Positions 9,324 to 21,099 of a stretch of 64,000 nt of DNA are shown here, in pieces. The stretch's first letter is position 1, and each line of letters opens with the position of its first letter. Under the pieces are notes generated by a model. That model saw only the letters and a list, made by a program, of their open reading frames with translations, was not told where the DNA came from and ran no database searches. The position numbers and the translations under genes were made by a program. The DNA is from Medicago truncatula (Eukaryota; Streptophyta; Magnoliopsida; Fabales; Fabaceae). Location: the NCBI RefSeq assembly GCF_003473485.1, contig NC_053042.1:12482501-12546500 (forward strand), read 5' to 3'.

Positions 9324-12300
9324 TTAATATCGATTCTTAAATTCCTGCAAAACAATACGTGCAGCATTTCTTCCCGGTGCGCCCATGACACCCCCTCCAG
9401 GATGAGATCCACTTCCACATAAATACAGGTCTTTGATTGGTGTCTTATGATTTGACCTATTCCAAAAAGAAAGGGAAAAAAACATTTCCTTATCCTACAA
9501 TATCATTTTGATTTAAGCCAAATATGAAATTTTCTATAGCATTTCATGTACCAAACAAACATACCAGCCTTTGACAGGTCTCATCACGAAAAGTGAATCC
9601 AAACCCATAGCACCATGGAAGATATTTCCTCCTGCACACATTTGCTAATTTCAGTTAAATAATATAAAAATATTGTACTTCAATACAGAACATGTGATTT
9701 TATGAAGACTGGGAAAAATTGAACATAATTTAATTTAGTAAAATATTGAACTTCAAAAAGAGTCTGTAGGGACATCATTTTCATTTTCCTTTTTTAATTT
9801 TTAAATTGAATAAAACATGGGAGCTGAAAGCAAAAAAAGGAATCAAAGGATAATGCAAAATCAAGAGGAGAATATTCAACCTAGCTCTATCATATGAATG
9901 ATGAGTCCAAGACAGAAGAATAGAGAAACCCTTGCCAAGTTAGGCAAAATATGATTGGGATTGACAGTAACTACTAAGAAACGAAGAAGTTTAGTTAAAT
10001 AATAACCTATTAACCCTGTGCCTAACATGGCACTACCCTTCAATGGAGAACTTCCAAATAAACTCTTGGAAGTCAAAGCAATCGATAGTTTTGACACAAT
10101 AGTTTAACGCGAAATTTAAGGATGGTTTCACAATACTCCGCTTCTTGTGATTGCACCATGTTATTAGGAACCCAGCTGTCTCAACTACATATTCTTAGAA
10201 TTTGGAAATATGAGTCTCTCAACACAGTCCCTTGCAGCCAAGACTAAATGTCTAGAGTGCGTGTTTGTTTGACTAGACTTTGCGACCGGTTCAAAAGTTT
10301 GAGTCTAGACACATAATTTATTTCAAAAAAATGAAACCATATGCTAAACCAGTGACATATAATTTAAGGCTGAGCTAATGATATCTCATTATATCATATT
10401 AAGTAGTTAACTAAGCAAAACACTTGTTTGCTTTCTTGAAGATTTGCTCGGTTGTCATTTGTCGATATTTTATTGGAATGACATGATTAAGACCATGGAG
10501 AAGGACAGACAAATTGAGGTACACATAGTTCAAACCTTTTTTTTTTAACAAACTGGTTCAAACCTTTTGTTCAACCATACATGGGAAACCAAATCAACCA
10601 ATAAAATGTAATAACTATGTTGAACTGCAAAAACCACTCAATTAGGTTTGCACCGTAAATAAGTTATATAATCTCATGAGACCGTTCACCTATTGTCAAA
10701 TAAGGAAACTACTCTATAAGGCACATCGTATGTGACATTTTATCTTCCCATTCACTAAAACCATCTCAAATCATGACCAACATGAGTATTGAGTTTAAAT
10801 AAATCTTAATAACTGGTGCAGGCAGGATAAAAAGCAAGAATGAAACTTCTTAATAGTCAATATAGTGTATAATCTTCCAATTGTCACATAAGTTTCAAGT
10901 TTCTACATGAAGATTCTCTTGATCATTTTTCCCAGGCCAAAAGAGGTGTAGACTTCATACTGTAAAAGGTAATTCAATAATCTAAAGGCTTATTATAATA
11001 CACTATCAATAATCTAGTATATCACTTAATTGCTACATAAGTTACAAACTATGATACGTTCTAGAAAATTATATCAATTTTTTTTAAAACAATGCAAGTT
11101 TGAAGCATCTAAAAAATATAGAAAAAGAAAACGTGATAAATCAATAACTATAATATGTTATTCACAATAAGGCACTTTCGTAAAAGGATACCATAAAAAT
11201 GTTACCATGTCAAATTCTTAGTGTTAGTCTTTAATTATACAGATTAATTTTGTAGATTACCTGTCAGTCCAATTTCCCTTTCCAAATCTGGTGGTGTTAG
11301 CATGTCATAACCTATGACGGATGAGCAGAAGCCAGGCGCATGTTCTTCAATCAAGTTAAAACATCTTTGTGCATATGATTCCTACAGTTGACAATTAAAA
11401 TAAATTGCTGCAACTGTTTTTAAATTCCAAACAACTAATTACCCATGCTAGAATGAATAAGAGAATTCAATAATGAGGTTAATAGAGGAACATCATGGAC
11501 TATTCATTTATGTGTTGAATACATATAAACAAGATCAGAAAGATATACTACCACTGCATTGTTTCTCAGAAAATAACAATTCAATGAATTATATAAGATC
11601 ATTTGTGCAAGTGCAACTTACTCTGTATGCAGCATTGTCCCAGCTACCGTTTGAGGGTTTGTAAGGTGTATATTGCGTAAATAAGCTGATGACATGCTTA
11701 CCTACAAGACAGCACATATGTTGACTGCTGCACTATTTTAATAATACATAAATATGAAGCATACCTAAATTGAAAAAAGGAGCCAAATTCAATAAAAAGA
11801 ACATGTAATAAAACATTGGAATAATTCTTAATAGTCAACATTCGTATTGTGTTCCTCTGATCCATGACTAAAAGATTCTGTCTCCGTGAAAAACATTTTT
11901 GTCGCAGGTTTGCTTTCTATATTTCAAATGATTATAGGTGAAGTTCTTGAATTTTCTTTCATGGGATTCCTTTGTAAAATAAGAGAATTGAACTAAAAGG
12001 TGTTAGTCAAGAAACAGCAAAACAGGTTAATCTATTTGATACTCCGCTTTATTACCAACACCGATCGGTGCAAGTGGAAGGAGCTTGACTCTCCTTAAGT
12101 GAATCCACTGGGTTCAACTAGAATTAATTGGGGTCTACAGTGATATAGGTCAATATTGTTAAATAGCGGCCAAAGCACCGCCATGATATAATGGCGCGGC
12201 AGATTTTTTGACAACTGCCAGAGGCCACAATTGCATGTTTATATGGAGGATTTTTGTCCTTCACCATCGACAACTCTGATATCGCATACTGAAGGTTTCA

Positions 12301-15300
12301 AACTAAAATAACAAGATCAAATGATCCTATTTTCTCTATGTGAAATAGATGAAGGGTAGTTGAGACTTATGATGTCATACCAGGTGGAGATATGGTGTCG
12401 TCCAATGAAGAAGGGATTGTCATCTCCATCACAGGCCTTTGTGATGGTATGCCATTACAAGCATCTTGGCAAGCTGATATAATCTCCTCCATACTGGAAT
12501 AGCAATCGATATAAAAGGAAATACAGTAGCTAAGTTTCAACTATTATTACTATTATCACATAAGTATAACGCTAGCACTTGACCATGGGAATAATCTCAA
12601 AATTTCCATTATTTAACTGAATAAAATATCCAGTACAACAATAGTAGCAAGTCTCTTAATGTTTGGTATGCCAAAACAATCTCTGTCCATTATATATTCC
12701 TAAACATGCTAAATGCTTTTGCTGACAGCTAGGGGTGTCAATGGGGATTTTTCAGAGCGGATCCCCGCGGGGATTCCCCGCTTGGGGCCCCAGATTCGGG
12801 GATTTTTTGCCCCGCGGGGACGGGGCGAAATGTTCCCCCGTAAGCACTTCGGGGCGGGGATCAGGGAAGTATCCCTCGCCCCGCGGATTCCCCGACCCCG
12901 TTAAAAATACAGTAATACCCTTGCATTTTTAAAAAGTCCTATTATTTTCTATTGGTTTTTTGGACTTTTAATATAGTTTTATAAAATAAAAATTAGAAAA
13001 AAATATATAATGTTTTTAGTTGTTACTGGAGAAACTCAGTCTCATGAGTTTGGAGAAACTCAAACCCTAGCTGCGCCTCCATTTTCCCATTTCAGCATCT
13101 CCATCTCAATCACAGATCTCAGGCCTCTCAAATCTCAATCTCACGCCTCTCGATCCTAGCCTCCTCCTTGTCAATCTCAATCTCAATCTTGGCCCCCATT
13201 TTCACTCTCGGCCTCTTAACTCGCTCTTTGTCTTAAAATCTGTAAGTTTTCCTCTCAATCTCAAATTTAATCTTATATTTACCTCTGAGTTAGTTCGATG
13301 TTTATAGATTCTGTTAAAACTATGCAGTTCATGTCCAAAAAAATAATTCTGTTAAAATTTTGAGTAGATTGTATCTTTCAAATCCAAAAAAAATTATGCA
13401 TTTAAGATTTATGCTGTTAAGATTATGTTAAAATGATGCAGTTTATGTCCAAAAAAATTATGTTAAAATCAGTTCATGTCCAACAAAATTATGCTGTTAA
13501 GAATATGTTAAAATTATGCAGTTCCTATGCTGTTTGCTTACTATGTTTAGGTACGAAATTCTGTTCATGTTTAGATTCTGTTTGCTTACTACCTGAGTTA
13601 GTTTGATGTTTATAGATTATGTGAATGATTAGATTTAAGGCTACTATTTTTGTGAACTGAATCTATGTTTGCTTACTATTTTTGTCCAACTTCCATTTAA
13701 CTTTTTTTCCTTCTGTGTGTATGTGAAGGTTTTTACCTTTGAGTTAGTTCGATGTTTATAGATTCTGTTAAAACTATGCAGTTCATGTCCAAAAAAATAA
13801 TTCTGTTAAAATTTTGAGTAGTTTGTATCTTTCAAATCCAAAAAAAATTATGCATTTAAGATTTATGCTGTTAAGATTATGTTAAAATGATGCAGTTCAT
13901 GTCCAAAAAAATTATGTTAAAATCAGTTCATGTCCAAAAAAATAATGATGTTAAGAATATGTTAAAATTATGCAGTTCCTATGCTGTTTGCTTACTATGT
14001 TTAGGTACGAAATTCTGTTCATGTTTAGATTCTGTTTGCTTACTACCTGAGTTAGTTTGATGTTTATAGATTATGTGAATGATTAGATTTAAGGCTACTA
14101 TTTTTGTGAACTGAATCTATGTTTGCTTACTATTTTTGTCCAACTTCCATTTAACTTTTTTTCCTTCTGTGTGTATGTAAAGGTTTTTATCTAAAAATGG
14201 CTATTGAAGAAGTTCAATCATTTGATGTTCCACCGACACAAGAAACTCAAACGATTCTGAATCAGACCAATGTGGAAAGTCAAGAACGTGAAGCTGTTCG
14301 TGAGCCCAGCGTAAGTCCTAACCAAAGAGGACTCAAATCTGATGTTTGGTCCCATTACAAAAGGCAGAAGATAGACGGTGTATTCAAGGCTATATGCAAA
14401 GAATATAAGAAAAAACTTGGTGAGAAAGGAAATGGTAATACTCATTTACGGGACCATCTTTGCATACGTGCAGCTCGCAATAAAAGAAGTCCAACACATG
14501 CCTTGCTAAAAACGTCTGAAGTGCCGGGAAAGAGTAAAGAATCATTCGTGGCTGGAACTTACATTTTTAATCAAGATTTTTCTAGAACTGAACTTGCAAA
14601 GATGATTATTCTTCATGAATATCCCATCATGATGGTTAACCATGTTGGTTTTAGAAGTTTTATACATTCTCTTCAACCTTTGTTCAAGATACCTTCTCAC
14701 AATAACATGAAGAATGACATCATGAAGTTGTATGAAAGCGAGAGGACAAAGTAAATGAATTCACTTGGTAAGAATAAAAGTCGCATTGCGATAACTACGG
14801 ATATGTGGACTTCTAGCAATCAAAACAAAGGGTATATGGTTGTCACAGCTCATTACATTGATGAAAATTGGAATTTGCAGAATAGAATCAGCTTATGTGA
14901 TGTTTACTTCATACTATAATTTAGATTCATTATGTCTATATTTTAGGTTCATTTATGTGTTTGCACCACATATTGCAGAAGTGATCGTTGATTATTTGTC
15001 AAAATGTTTGTTTGAATGGAATATTGATAGAAAATTTTCAATATTAACCATTGATAATTGTAGCAACAATGATGCTTTAATTGATTATGTGATTAATAAG
15101 ATTGGACTTGTGTCTTTTGTTTTGAATGGTGAATTGTTTCATATGCGTTGTTGCGCCCACATCTTAAACTTGATAGTTAAATATGGCATACAATGTTATG
15201 AAACAGTTCACCATTCAAAACAAAAGACACAGGTCCAATCTTATTAATCATATAATCAATCAAAGCATAATTGGTGCTACAATCATCAACGGTTAATGTT

Positions 15301-18300
15301 GACAATTTTCTATCAATATTTCATTCAAACAAACATTTTGACAAATAATCACCAATCGCTTCAGCAGTATGTGGTGCAAGCACATAAATGAACCTAAAAT
15401 AAGGCAATGCATAAGTAAACATCACATAAAATAACCATGTTAAATTAGAATATTTACCTCATGATTTGATTCTGCAAATTCCAATTTTCATCAATGTAAT
15501 GAACTGTGACAGCCATATACCCTTTGTTTTGATTGCTAGAACCACATATCAGTAGTTATCGCAATGCGACTTCTATTCTTACCAAGTGAATTCATTTGCT
15601 TTGTCCTCTCGCTTTCATACAACTTCATGATGTCATTCTTCATGTTATTGCGAGAAGGTATCTTGGACAAAAGTTGAAGAGAATGTATAGAACTTCTAAA
15701 ACCAACATGGTTAACCATCATGATGGGATATTTATGAAGAATAATCATCTTTCCAAGTTCAGTCCTAGAAACATCTTGATTAAAAGTGTAAGTTCCAGCC
15801 ACGAATGATTCTTTACTCTTTCCCGACACTTCAGACAATTTTAGCAAGCCATGTGGACTTCTTTTATTGCGAGCTGCACGTATGCAAAGATGGTCCCGTA
15901 AATGAGTAGTACCATTTCCTTACTCACCACCAAGTTTCTTCTTACAGTATTTCCATATTGCCTTAAATACATCGTCTATCTTCAGCCTTTTGTAATGGGG
16001 CCAAACATCAGATTTGAGTTCTCTTTTGTTAGGACTTACACTGGGCTCACGAACAGCTTCGCGTTCTTGACTTTCCACATTCATTTGATTCAGAGTCATT
16101 TGAGTTTCTTGTGTTGGTGGAACATCATTGGATGATTGAACTTCTTCATTAGCCATTTTTAGATAAAAACCTTCTCATACACGGTTGGATTTTTTAAAAA
16201 CGTAAGGGTATTACAGTATTTTAAACAGGTCGGGGAATCCGCAGGGCGGGGGATACTTCCCTGATCCCCGCCCCGAAGTGCTTACGAGGGAACATTTTTC
16301 CCCGTCCCCGCGGCGCAAAAAATCCACAAATTTGGGGCCCCGAACGCGCTCTGAAAAATCCCCATTGACATCCCCAGTGTTTAAGGCTTGATATAACATA
16401 TCTGGTAGTTTAGTTGTTTCCCATTATCTTGAGAAAATTATTGTGAAATAACTAAGGAAGGAAGTGTGTACAGATTTAATTTGGGACACAAAAAATATGG
16501 GGATCCGCGGGGATGGGGAACGAATTCACCAACGGGGCGAGGATTGGGGAAGTTCCCCCGTCCCCGATCTGCCCTATTGACATCCCTACTGACTGCAATG
16601 TCAACTGTATGGTTACAAAATAATGGCAGGTTACAAAATAAATAATGGCAATGAATCCAAACAAAAGTTAAAAGATTTGTCTTTCAGGTCTTATGCATAT
16701 ATTAGCATACCTTTCAAAACCAATATGGATCGTAGCAGTATGTTGTGGACCTACTTCTGTATTATTTATCTTGAAACAGGGAAACTGAGGCAGCTTATCA
16801 ACAGCTACATTGATTTTTGTTGTTCCCTGCTCCAAATGATGAGAGAATCAAGAACATAAAACGAGACAACTCCAAGCAAACAGAAAATTTCTATTTAACC
16901 AAAGCATATATGAATGCCAAATGTTAAATGCTCCCAGAGAAATGGTCTATGGTTCAAAGAACTTTATTCTTCAAAAGAAAAATCTCTTTTACCATTCAAC
17001 ACAAATTACTTCCAAAGATATTATCTGGTACGGTGCCGGCAAGACCAGTAAGAAGGATTTGGATTTAAATTCTCTCTCATTTTATACGTTTTATGATAGC
17101 ACATTATGCCGTTATCTGATCCGTATAACTTATCCAACCAAATTAAGAAAAGGCTATCTTGGTTGTTTTGTAGTTTATCTAAAAGCAACCCCTAACAATA
17201 AAAACTCTCATGGCATTACTCTGCTTTGTTCAATAATAGTAAGTACAAAAAAAATTAAACTATTACGGCATTACTCTGTTTTGTGCATTCAGTTATGAGT
17301 GAATATTAACAAGAAAAACTAAATATTCATGCCTAAATGGCAAATTGCACAACAGAAGAAAATGCTGAAAAACAAAAACAACATAAAGCCAATATTCTTG
17401 AAACAAGTACCGAGATTTTTCTCAAAATAAAAATTTCATGTTCAACAGAAAGTATCTTACAGAGCTGTAGTCGGAATGCTTAATTGCACAAAGAAATTCA
17501 ACAGGAAGAAAATCTCGAGGTACCAGTTCCTGCCAGACAAATCCAGCATTCGGTACTTAATATTTGACTATTAGCAAGTATTGTAAATTATTGTGAATCA
17601 TGACATGAAATTTAAAACTGCTTACCATAAAGGTCTTATAAGGAGTTGCATTAGACAAAACAACTGAAGAGTGCACTTCAGTCCCATCAGCCAGCAATAC
17701 CTACAAAATCATCAGTGAAGCATAATTAACGATAGAATATTATAACAAATTGTTTTGTATGTTAAAAGCCAAATCAGGAAGCAAGCCAACTCACTCCATT
17801 TGCCCTGCCAGATTCTGCCACCATCACCTTTAAAACCTATTTCAGTGTTGAACGATGAGAGACCGACACGAAGATGGGATAACAATTACAATGCTGGAGA
17901 AAAAACTTGTTTCATTTTTTTCTCTATTGAAGTTACTCTGACTAATACTTTTAAATCGAATAAATGAAAACCCGTTAAATACATTCTTATGTAGAAAAAC
18001 AAAATCAGACACCAACGTTATAATAGGGCTCACGAGAAATCTTGCAACTACCAATAAGAAGGATAGGGGTCGCAAGAAACAAACCTCTTTATCTGTTTCA
18101 ATATGAACACCTGCTTCTTTAGCAGCTCTACATATAGCTAAGGATACTGCACCCATACCACCCTCTACATGCCTGCATATGGATGAATTGAAATTAAAAA
18201 ATAATTTCTTAATAATTGGTCGAGACTAACATATATGCATGCCTGGCTTCTGAACCCTAAAATTGATAATAAAAATGTTTCAATACCAATTAAACAAAAC

Positions 18301-20755
18301 AGAGTAGATATACTCACGACCAAATATTACGATCACCGTCAGTTTCACCCATTATGTGGTGTAGCAAAACATATCCACTTCCAGGAGTGTTGATGTTCAT
18401 CTATTAAAAAGAATTAGAAAAGAGCATGAAATAAGATGAAAAAGATTGGTAGCACAGGCTGATAAGTACCAATACAAAAAAAAGAGTGCTAAACAAAAGA
18501 ATGATAAAGCAGTCTCCGTGAGCACAGCTCAGTTGGTAGGAACATGCATTGTTATATGCAGGGGCCGGGGGTTCGAACCCCGGACACCCCACTTATTCAC
18601 TTTGAAAAAGGTGAATTCTAGCCACTAGGCTACCTGACCAAAAAAAAAAATGAGAAAGCATGCATGTAAAAAGAAAGCATATTGTTTTTGAATAAGTGTG
18701 CATTCTTTCAAAACATGTCTAACTAAGATGCTAACTATATTAGAGTAAACCCTGCAAAAAAAATTAATAAAACAGAAAACTCTTACCATACTCCCAATGA
18801 TAGCATCTCCTGCAAGTGTTCCCTTCAACAAATTTGACTGCACTCCGAGATTATCGATAAATATTAGGAAGATTGAAGGCCATATTCATTGTTCAAGTGA
18901 AAAATGCTTAACATTTGTTCATAAGTCTGTACCTGTGAAAAATAATAAATTATTGAATACTTCCAAGCTACAGGAGGAAATTAACGTAATAAACAAACTA
19001 ATTGATTTCAGTAATAAAAAACATGTTGAAAAGTCCTCCAGAGTCTTGCTTGATTTAAGTTATTACAAGTGTATAGACAAACTTGAATAAGTTAGACAAA
19101 AAATTAAGTGCAATAATCTATACAACATAACATCATTAACATATTGAAGATACTATATACCAAATTTATTATGCAATAATTAAGTAAGTAACAACCTCAA
19201 ACCATTTGTCCAGGACCTTCGAGGTTGGAGACAGTAATAATTCCATTAAGTCCCTGGAGAAGCATTTTCCTACAAATTAGATTTTAAGACAATCTCCATC
19301 CTCCAGAAGATGGATTTGCAGTTCCAAAAACTTATAAGCACAACAGAGAGATGATCTTACACCATGCCCTTTTGACCCAAGGAGAGAGTATGCCCCAGAC
19401 ACTGAGCCCAAAACTTAGATCTCTGCAATTTATGCCTCAGCAAGTCAACTGTAGAAGCACTGCCATGCAGAATTTCAGGGGTAGGCGAATCCAAAACGAA
19501 ATCTAGTAACTTACTGAACTTCTGGAGTTGAGCTTCATATCTACAATTACCAACACGAGAAAAATAAAAGTGTTCACGTTAATTACAACAATTGAACTAT
19601 TTCAAATCAAAACACCATTATAACTGTTTGGTTACACACTTGGACTTCAGAAACTTCGAAATGTAGCAGAGCCATGCCTAAAGCAACAAATCCGTTTTTA
19701 CATCTTATAAAGACTTTTATTGCTGAGAGAAGGCAGTCCAATGAAATGCACATTGCACTAAATAAGACATCGATAACAAAATGTCAAGTTGGTTTTGTTA
19801 AAATTTTAGAACCAAAACAATCAGCAACAGAAATGTTATTAAAAAACCATTTCTTTTTCTCCCTTTTACATTATCAGTTTAAATATTCAACATTATACAC
19901 AATGGCATCAAATCAACCTCCAAAGCAATAGCAGTTGGCACTTTTAGCATTTGCCAAAAAAGCCAAATCCTTCACCTTTAGTGAAAATTGCAGGACTAAA
20001 TTGACTGATTCGAAACTCGGTCGCACCGACATGTCCGGACACATGTGATTACATTCACTTTAGTAATTTTCGTTCAGTGCTTCATAGATTCAAAATAAGT
20101 ATTAAAGTACCTGAAATAAGCATCGGCGTCTCTTTTGGAAAACTTAGAAATCTCAGAATGATCCATCTCATCACTCTGTCCTAATAGCAAGTAACGCCCA
20201 TCCAACGACGGTGTAAACGACGACGCCATCGGTTTCAACAGCTTCAACCCGTGTCGTTTCAACTCCAACTCTCTATCATTTTCAAATCCACCAAAACACA
20301 CAAAATGAGCTTAAACAACAAGAAATAACATTTTTTATTCGTTGATTATATAAGAAGTATTGTTGTATTCCTTCTTGTAATCAACAATTCTCTCATGTTA
20401 TTTACTCAAATTATTATCGATATTGAAGTGTCGTGTTCGGTGTCCATAAATAGTGGTATGATCAAATTGGAATGGTGCATGAAGTTACGTGCCTTATGAT
20501 TTGAGGACGGAGGAGGCTGAGGAGGTAGCTGCAGCGAGAGAACTTGAAGCCAGCGATTATCTCCTCCGTGACAGCGGCACCGCCGATAATGTGACGGCGT
20601 TCGAGGACGGCGACTGAGAGGCCAGCGCGAGCTAAGTAAGCGGCGGAGATCAAGCCGTTATGACCACCGCCGATGACGATCGCGTCCCATTTCTTCTTCT
20701 GCTTCAATGCTGACGTGGCGACGGTGGAGGTTGTTAAGGTTCTTCGCCATATCAT
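9324..20755 (-). CDS. PYROXD2-like FAD-dependent oxidoreductase (16 exons)
   Basis: Exons: 20493-20755, 20111-20272, 19361-19540, 19196-19253, 18787-18837, 18318-18400, 18085-18172, 17795-17827, 17626-17700, 17461-17529, 16711-16826, 12381-12493, 11622-11701, 11261-11381, 9565-9631, 9324-9456. They total 1692 nt and give 563 aa, near the family length. Residues 1-22 form a Ser/Thr/Arg-rich presequence, then [12 protein letters not shown] (FAD Rossmann motif, 25-35) with Glu52 at the end of strand 2. The C-terminal [20 protein letters not shown] is the second FAD-binding motif. The family is phytoene-desaturase-like; the animal member is mitochondrial and its substrate is unsettled. Exon 8 is only 33 nt. 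All junctions fit GT-AG except exon 1, which fits a GC donor better (the GT alternative ends at 20489 and re-enters at 20268). The intron between exons 12 and 11 carries a 3.86-kb hAT element. Confidence 0.9.
12145..12240. repeat. Dispersed 'gttaaatagcgg' repeat, copy 1
   Basis: The 'attgttaaatagcggc' start recurs near 37000, 39207, 51908 and 51985. It lies in the intron between exons 13 and 12 of the oxidoreductase gene. Interior sequence is diverged; class unknown. Confidence 0.4.
12722..12729. repeat. Left 8-bp target duplication of the hAT element
   Basis: 'ctgacagc' here pairs with 'ctgactgc' at 16589-16596, 7 of 8 matching. Eight base pairs is the hAT duplication length. Confidence 0.65.
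13020..14196 (+). other. Leader and 5'-UTR intron of the hAT transposase gene, with a 454-bp tandem duplication
   Basis: Positions 13020-13241 look like an untranslated exon (CT-rich, 'aaaccctagctgcgcctcc') ending in 'aatctgtaagtttt', a good donor. The matching acceptor is 'atgtaaag' near 14182, just before the ATG at 14197. Inside, 13280-13733 is repeated at 13734-14180 with period 454 and few differences, seen by 'tagttcgatgtttatag' at 13291 and 13745. The complementary arm has lost nearly all of this region. Confidence 0.65.
14197..15225 (+). pseudogene. hAT transposase fragment, BED finger and start of the DDE domain
   Basis: The frame starts MAIEEVQSF and includes a BED-type region ([20 protein letters not shown] ... 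[12 protein letters not shown]), then [23 protein letters not shown] and [15 protein letters not shown] stop follows at 14752-14754 where the other arm has Gln, and reading resumes with [21 protein letters not shown] second stretch encodes [18 protein letters not shown] and [15 protein letters not shown], the standard hAT sequence after the first catalytic Asp. In the BED finger only the first Cys of the C-x2-C pair remains (CKEY). The third catalytic residue and the dimerisation region are absent. Confidence 0.8.
15200..16156 (-). pseudogene. hAT transposase fragment, opposite arm
   Basis: Read on the minus strand from ATG 16156: [19 protein letters not shown], then [19 protein letters not shown]. 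The BED pair is WKYC, with the second Cys kept and the first lost. After a stop-bearing gap ([11 protein letters not shown] resumes near 15907), [20 protein letters not shown] and [20 protein letters not shown] follow. It extends through the same first-catalytic-Asp region as the plus arm, broken, and stops at the fold-back centre. It is not a simple copy of the plus arm: many silent and replacement differences are seen. Confidence 0.75.
16589..16596. repeat. Right 8-bp target duplication of the hAT element
   Basis: 'ctgactgc', partner of 12722-12729. Confidence 0.65.
18500..18660 (+). mobile_element. tRNA-derived SINE with target duplication
   Basis: The body, 18512 to about 18648, has a tRNA-like head: A box 'agctcagttggtagg' and B box 'ggttcgaaccc'. 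A non-tRNA part and an A10 tail follow. It is flanked by 'aatgataaagca' (18500-18511) and 'aatgagaaagca' (18649-18660), 11 of 12 alike. It lies in an intron of the oxidoreductase gene. It does not fold as a complete tRNA, so it is not called a tRNA gene. Confidence 0.8.
20005..20100. repeat. Dispersed 'accgacat...gtgcttcatag' repeat, copy 1
   Basis: 'gtcgcaccgacatgtccgga' through 'cagtgcttcatagat' recurs, diverged, at about 24155-24295, 28105-28245, 39470-39610 and 54185-54265. It is a short gene-associated repeat of unknown class. Here it sits in an intron. Confidence 0.45.
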
Positions 20756-21021
20756 TCTCGCTCAGTGTTCTGTCACCTTGTGAATGTGAATTTTTTTTTT
20801 TTAACATGAAGAATTTGAGTAAAGCTGTGAAGAACACGTGACGTGAGTGGAATATCCAGTAATCTATAGGTCAACGGAAGTTGACCATTTTCTTTACAAT
20901 TTTCAATGATTGGTCAATGGTGTTTTTAAATCAATTTTTAAATTAAAAAACAAAATATATGTAATTGAATCAAAAAGATGTAATGAATATATATAATGTA
21001 AATGAAATAATATTCATCAAT

Positions 21022-21093
21022 GGTCCCATGGTCTAGCGGTTAGGACATCAGACTCTGAATCTGGTAACCCGAGTTCAATTCTCGGTGGGACCT
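21022..21093 (+). tRNA. tRNA-Gln (anticodon CUG)
   Basis: A 72-nt cloverleaf. The acceptor stem GGTCCCA pairs with TGGGACC. The D arm is GTCTAGCGGTTAGGAC. The anticodon stem TCAGA/TCTGG closes loop CTCTGAA, placing CTG at 34-36, which reads the Gln codon CAG. The T arm contains GTTCAATTC, which is also the B box. Seven or more T residues follow and act as the Pol III terminator. It lies about 270 bp upstream of the oxidoreductase gene, divergent from it. All stems pair, so it looks functional. Confidence 0.95.
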
Positions 21094-21099
21094 TTTTTT

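Larger units (their letters stand above)
12730..16588. mobile_element. Fold-back hAT transposon with two face-to-face transposase fragments
   Basis: The ends are 'taggggtgtcaat' and the complement-related 'attgacatcccta', followed by an 8-bp duplication (7/8). GC-rich subterminal DNA lies at 12730-12905 and, inverted, at 16220-16378; a third GC-rich end occurs at 16495-16588. Between them, one transposase 5' half reads plus (14197 to about 15200) and another reads minus (16156 down to about 15200), meeting near 15170. The arms are roughly 90% alike by eye, so they are two different family members rather than one fresh inverted copy. The right arm lacks the 1.2-kb leader found on the left. Neither arm reaches the C-terminal hATC dimerisation region, so the element makes no full transposase. 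It sits in an intron of the oxidoreductase gene. Confidence 0.8.

Noticed and set aside
9876-10097. 73-codon minus frame in an oxidoreductase intron
   Set aside because: No recognisable domain and no splice role; possibly part of an old repeat.
12713-12932. Two overlapping frames rich in Gly, Pro and Arg
   Set aside because: They translate the GC-rich terminal repeats of the hAT element.
18512-18595. tRNA-like sequence with A and B boxes
   Set aside because: It has no complete cloverleaf, ends in a poly(A) tail and has target duplications, so it was called a SINE.
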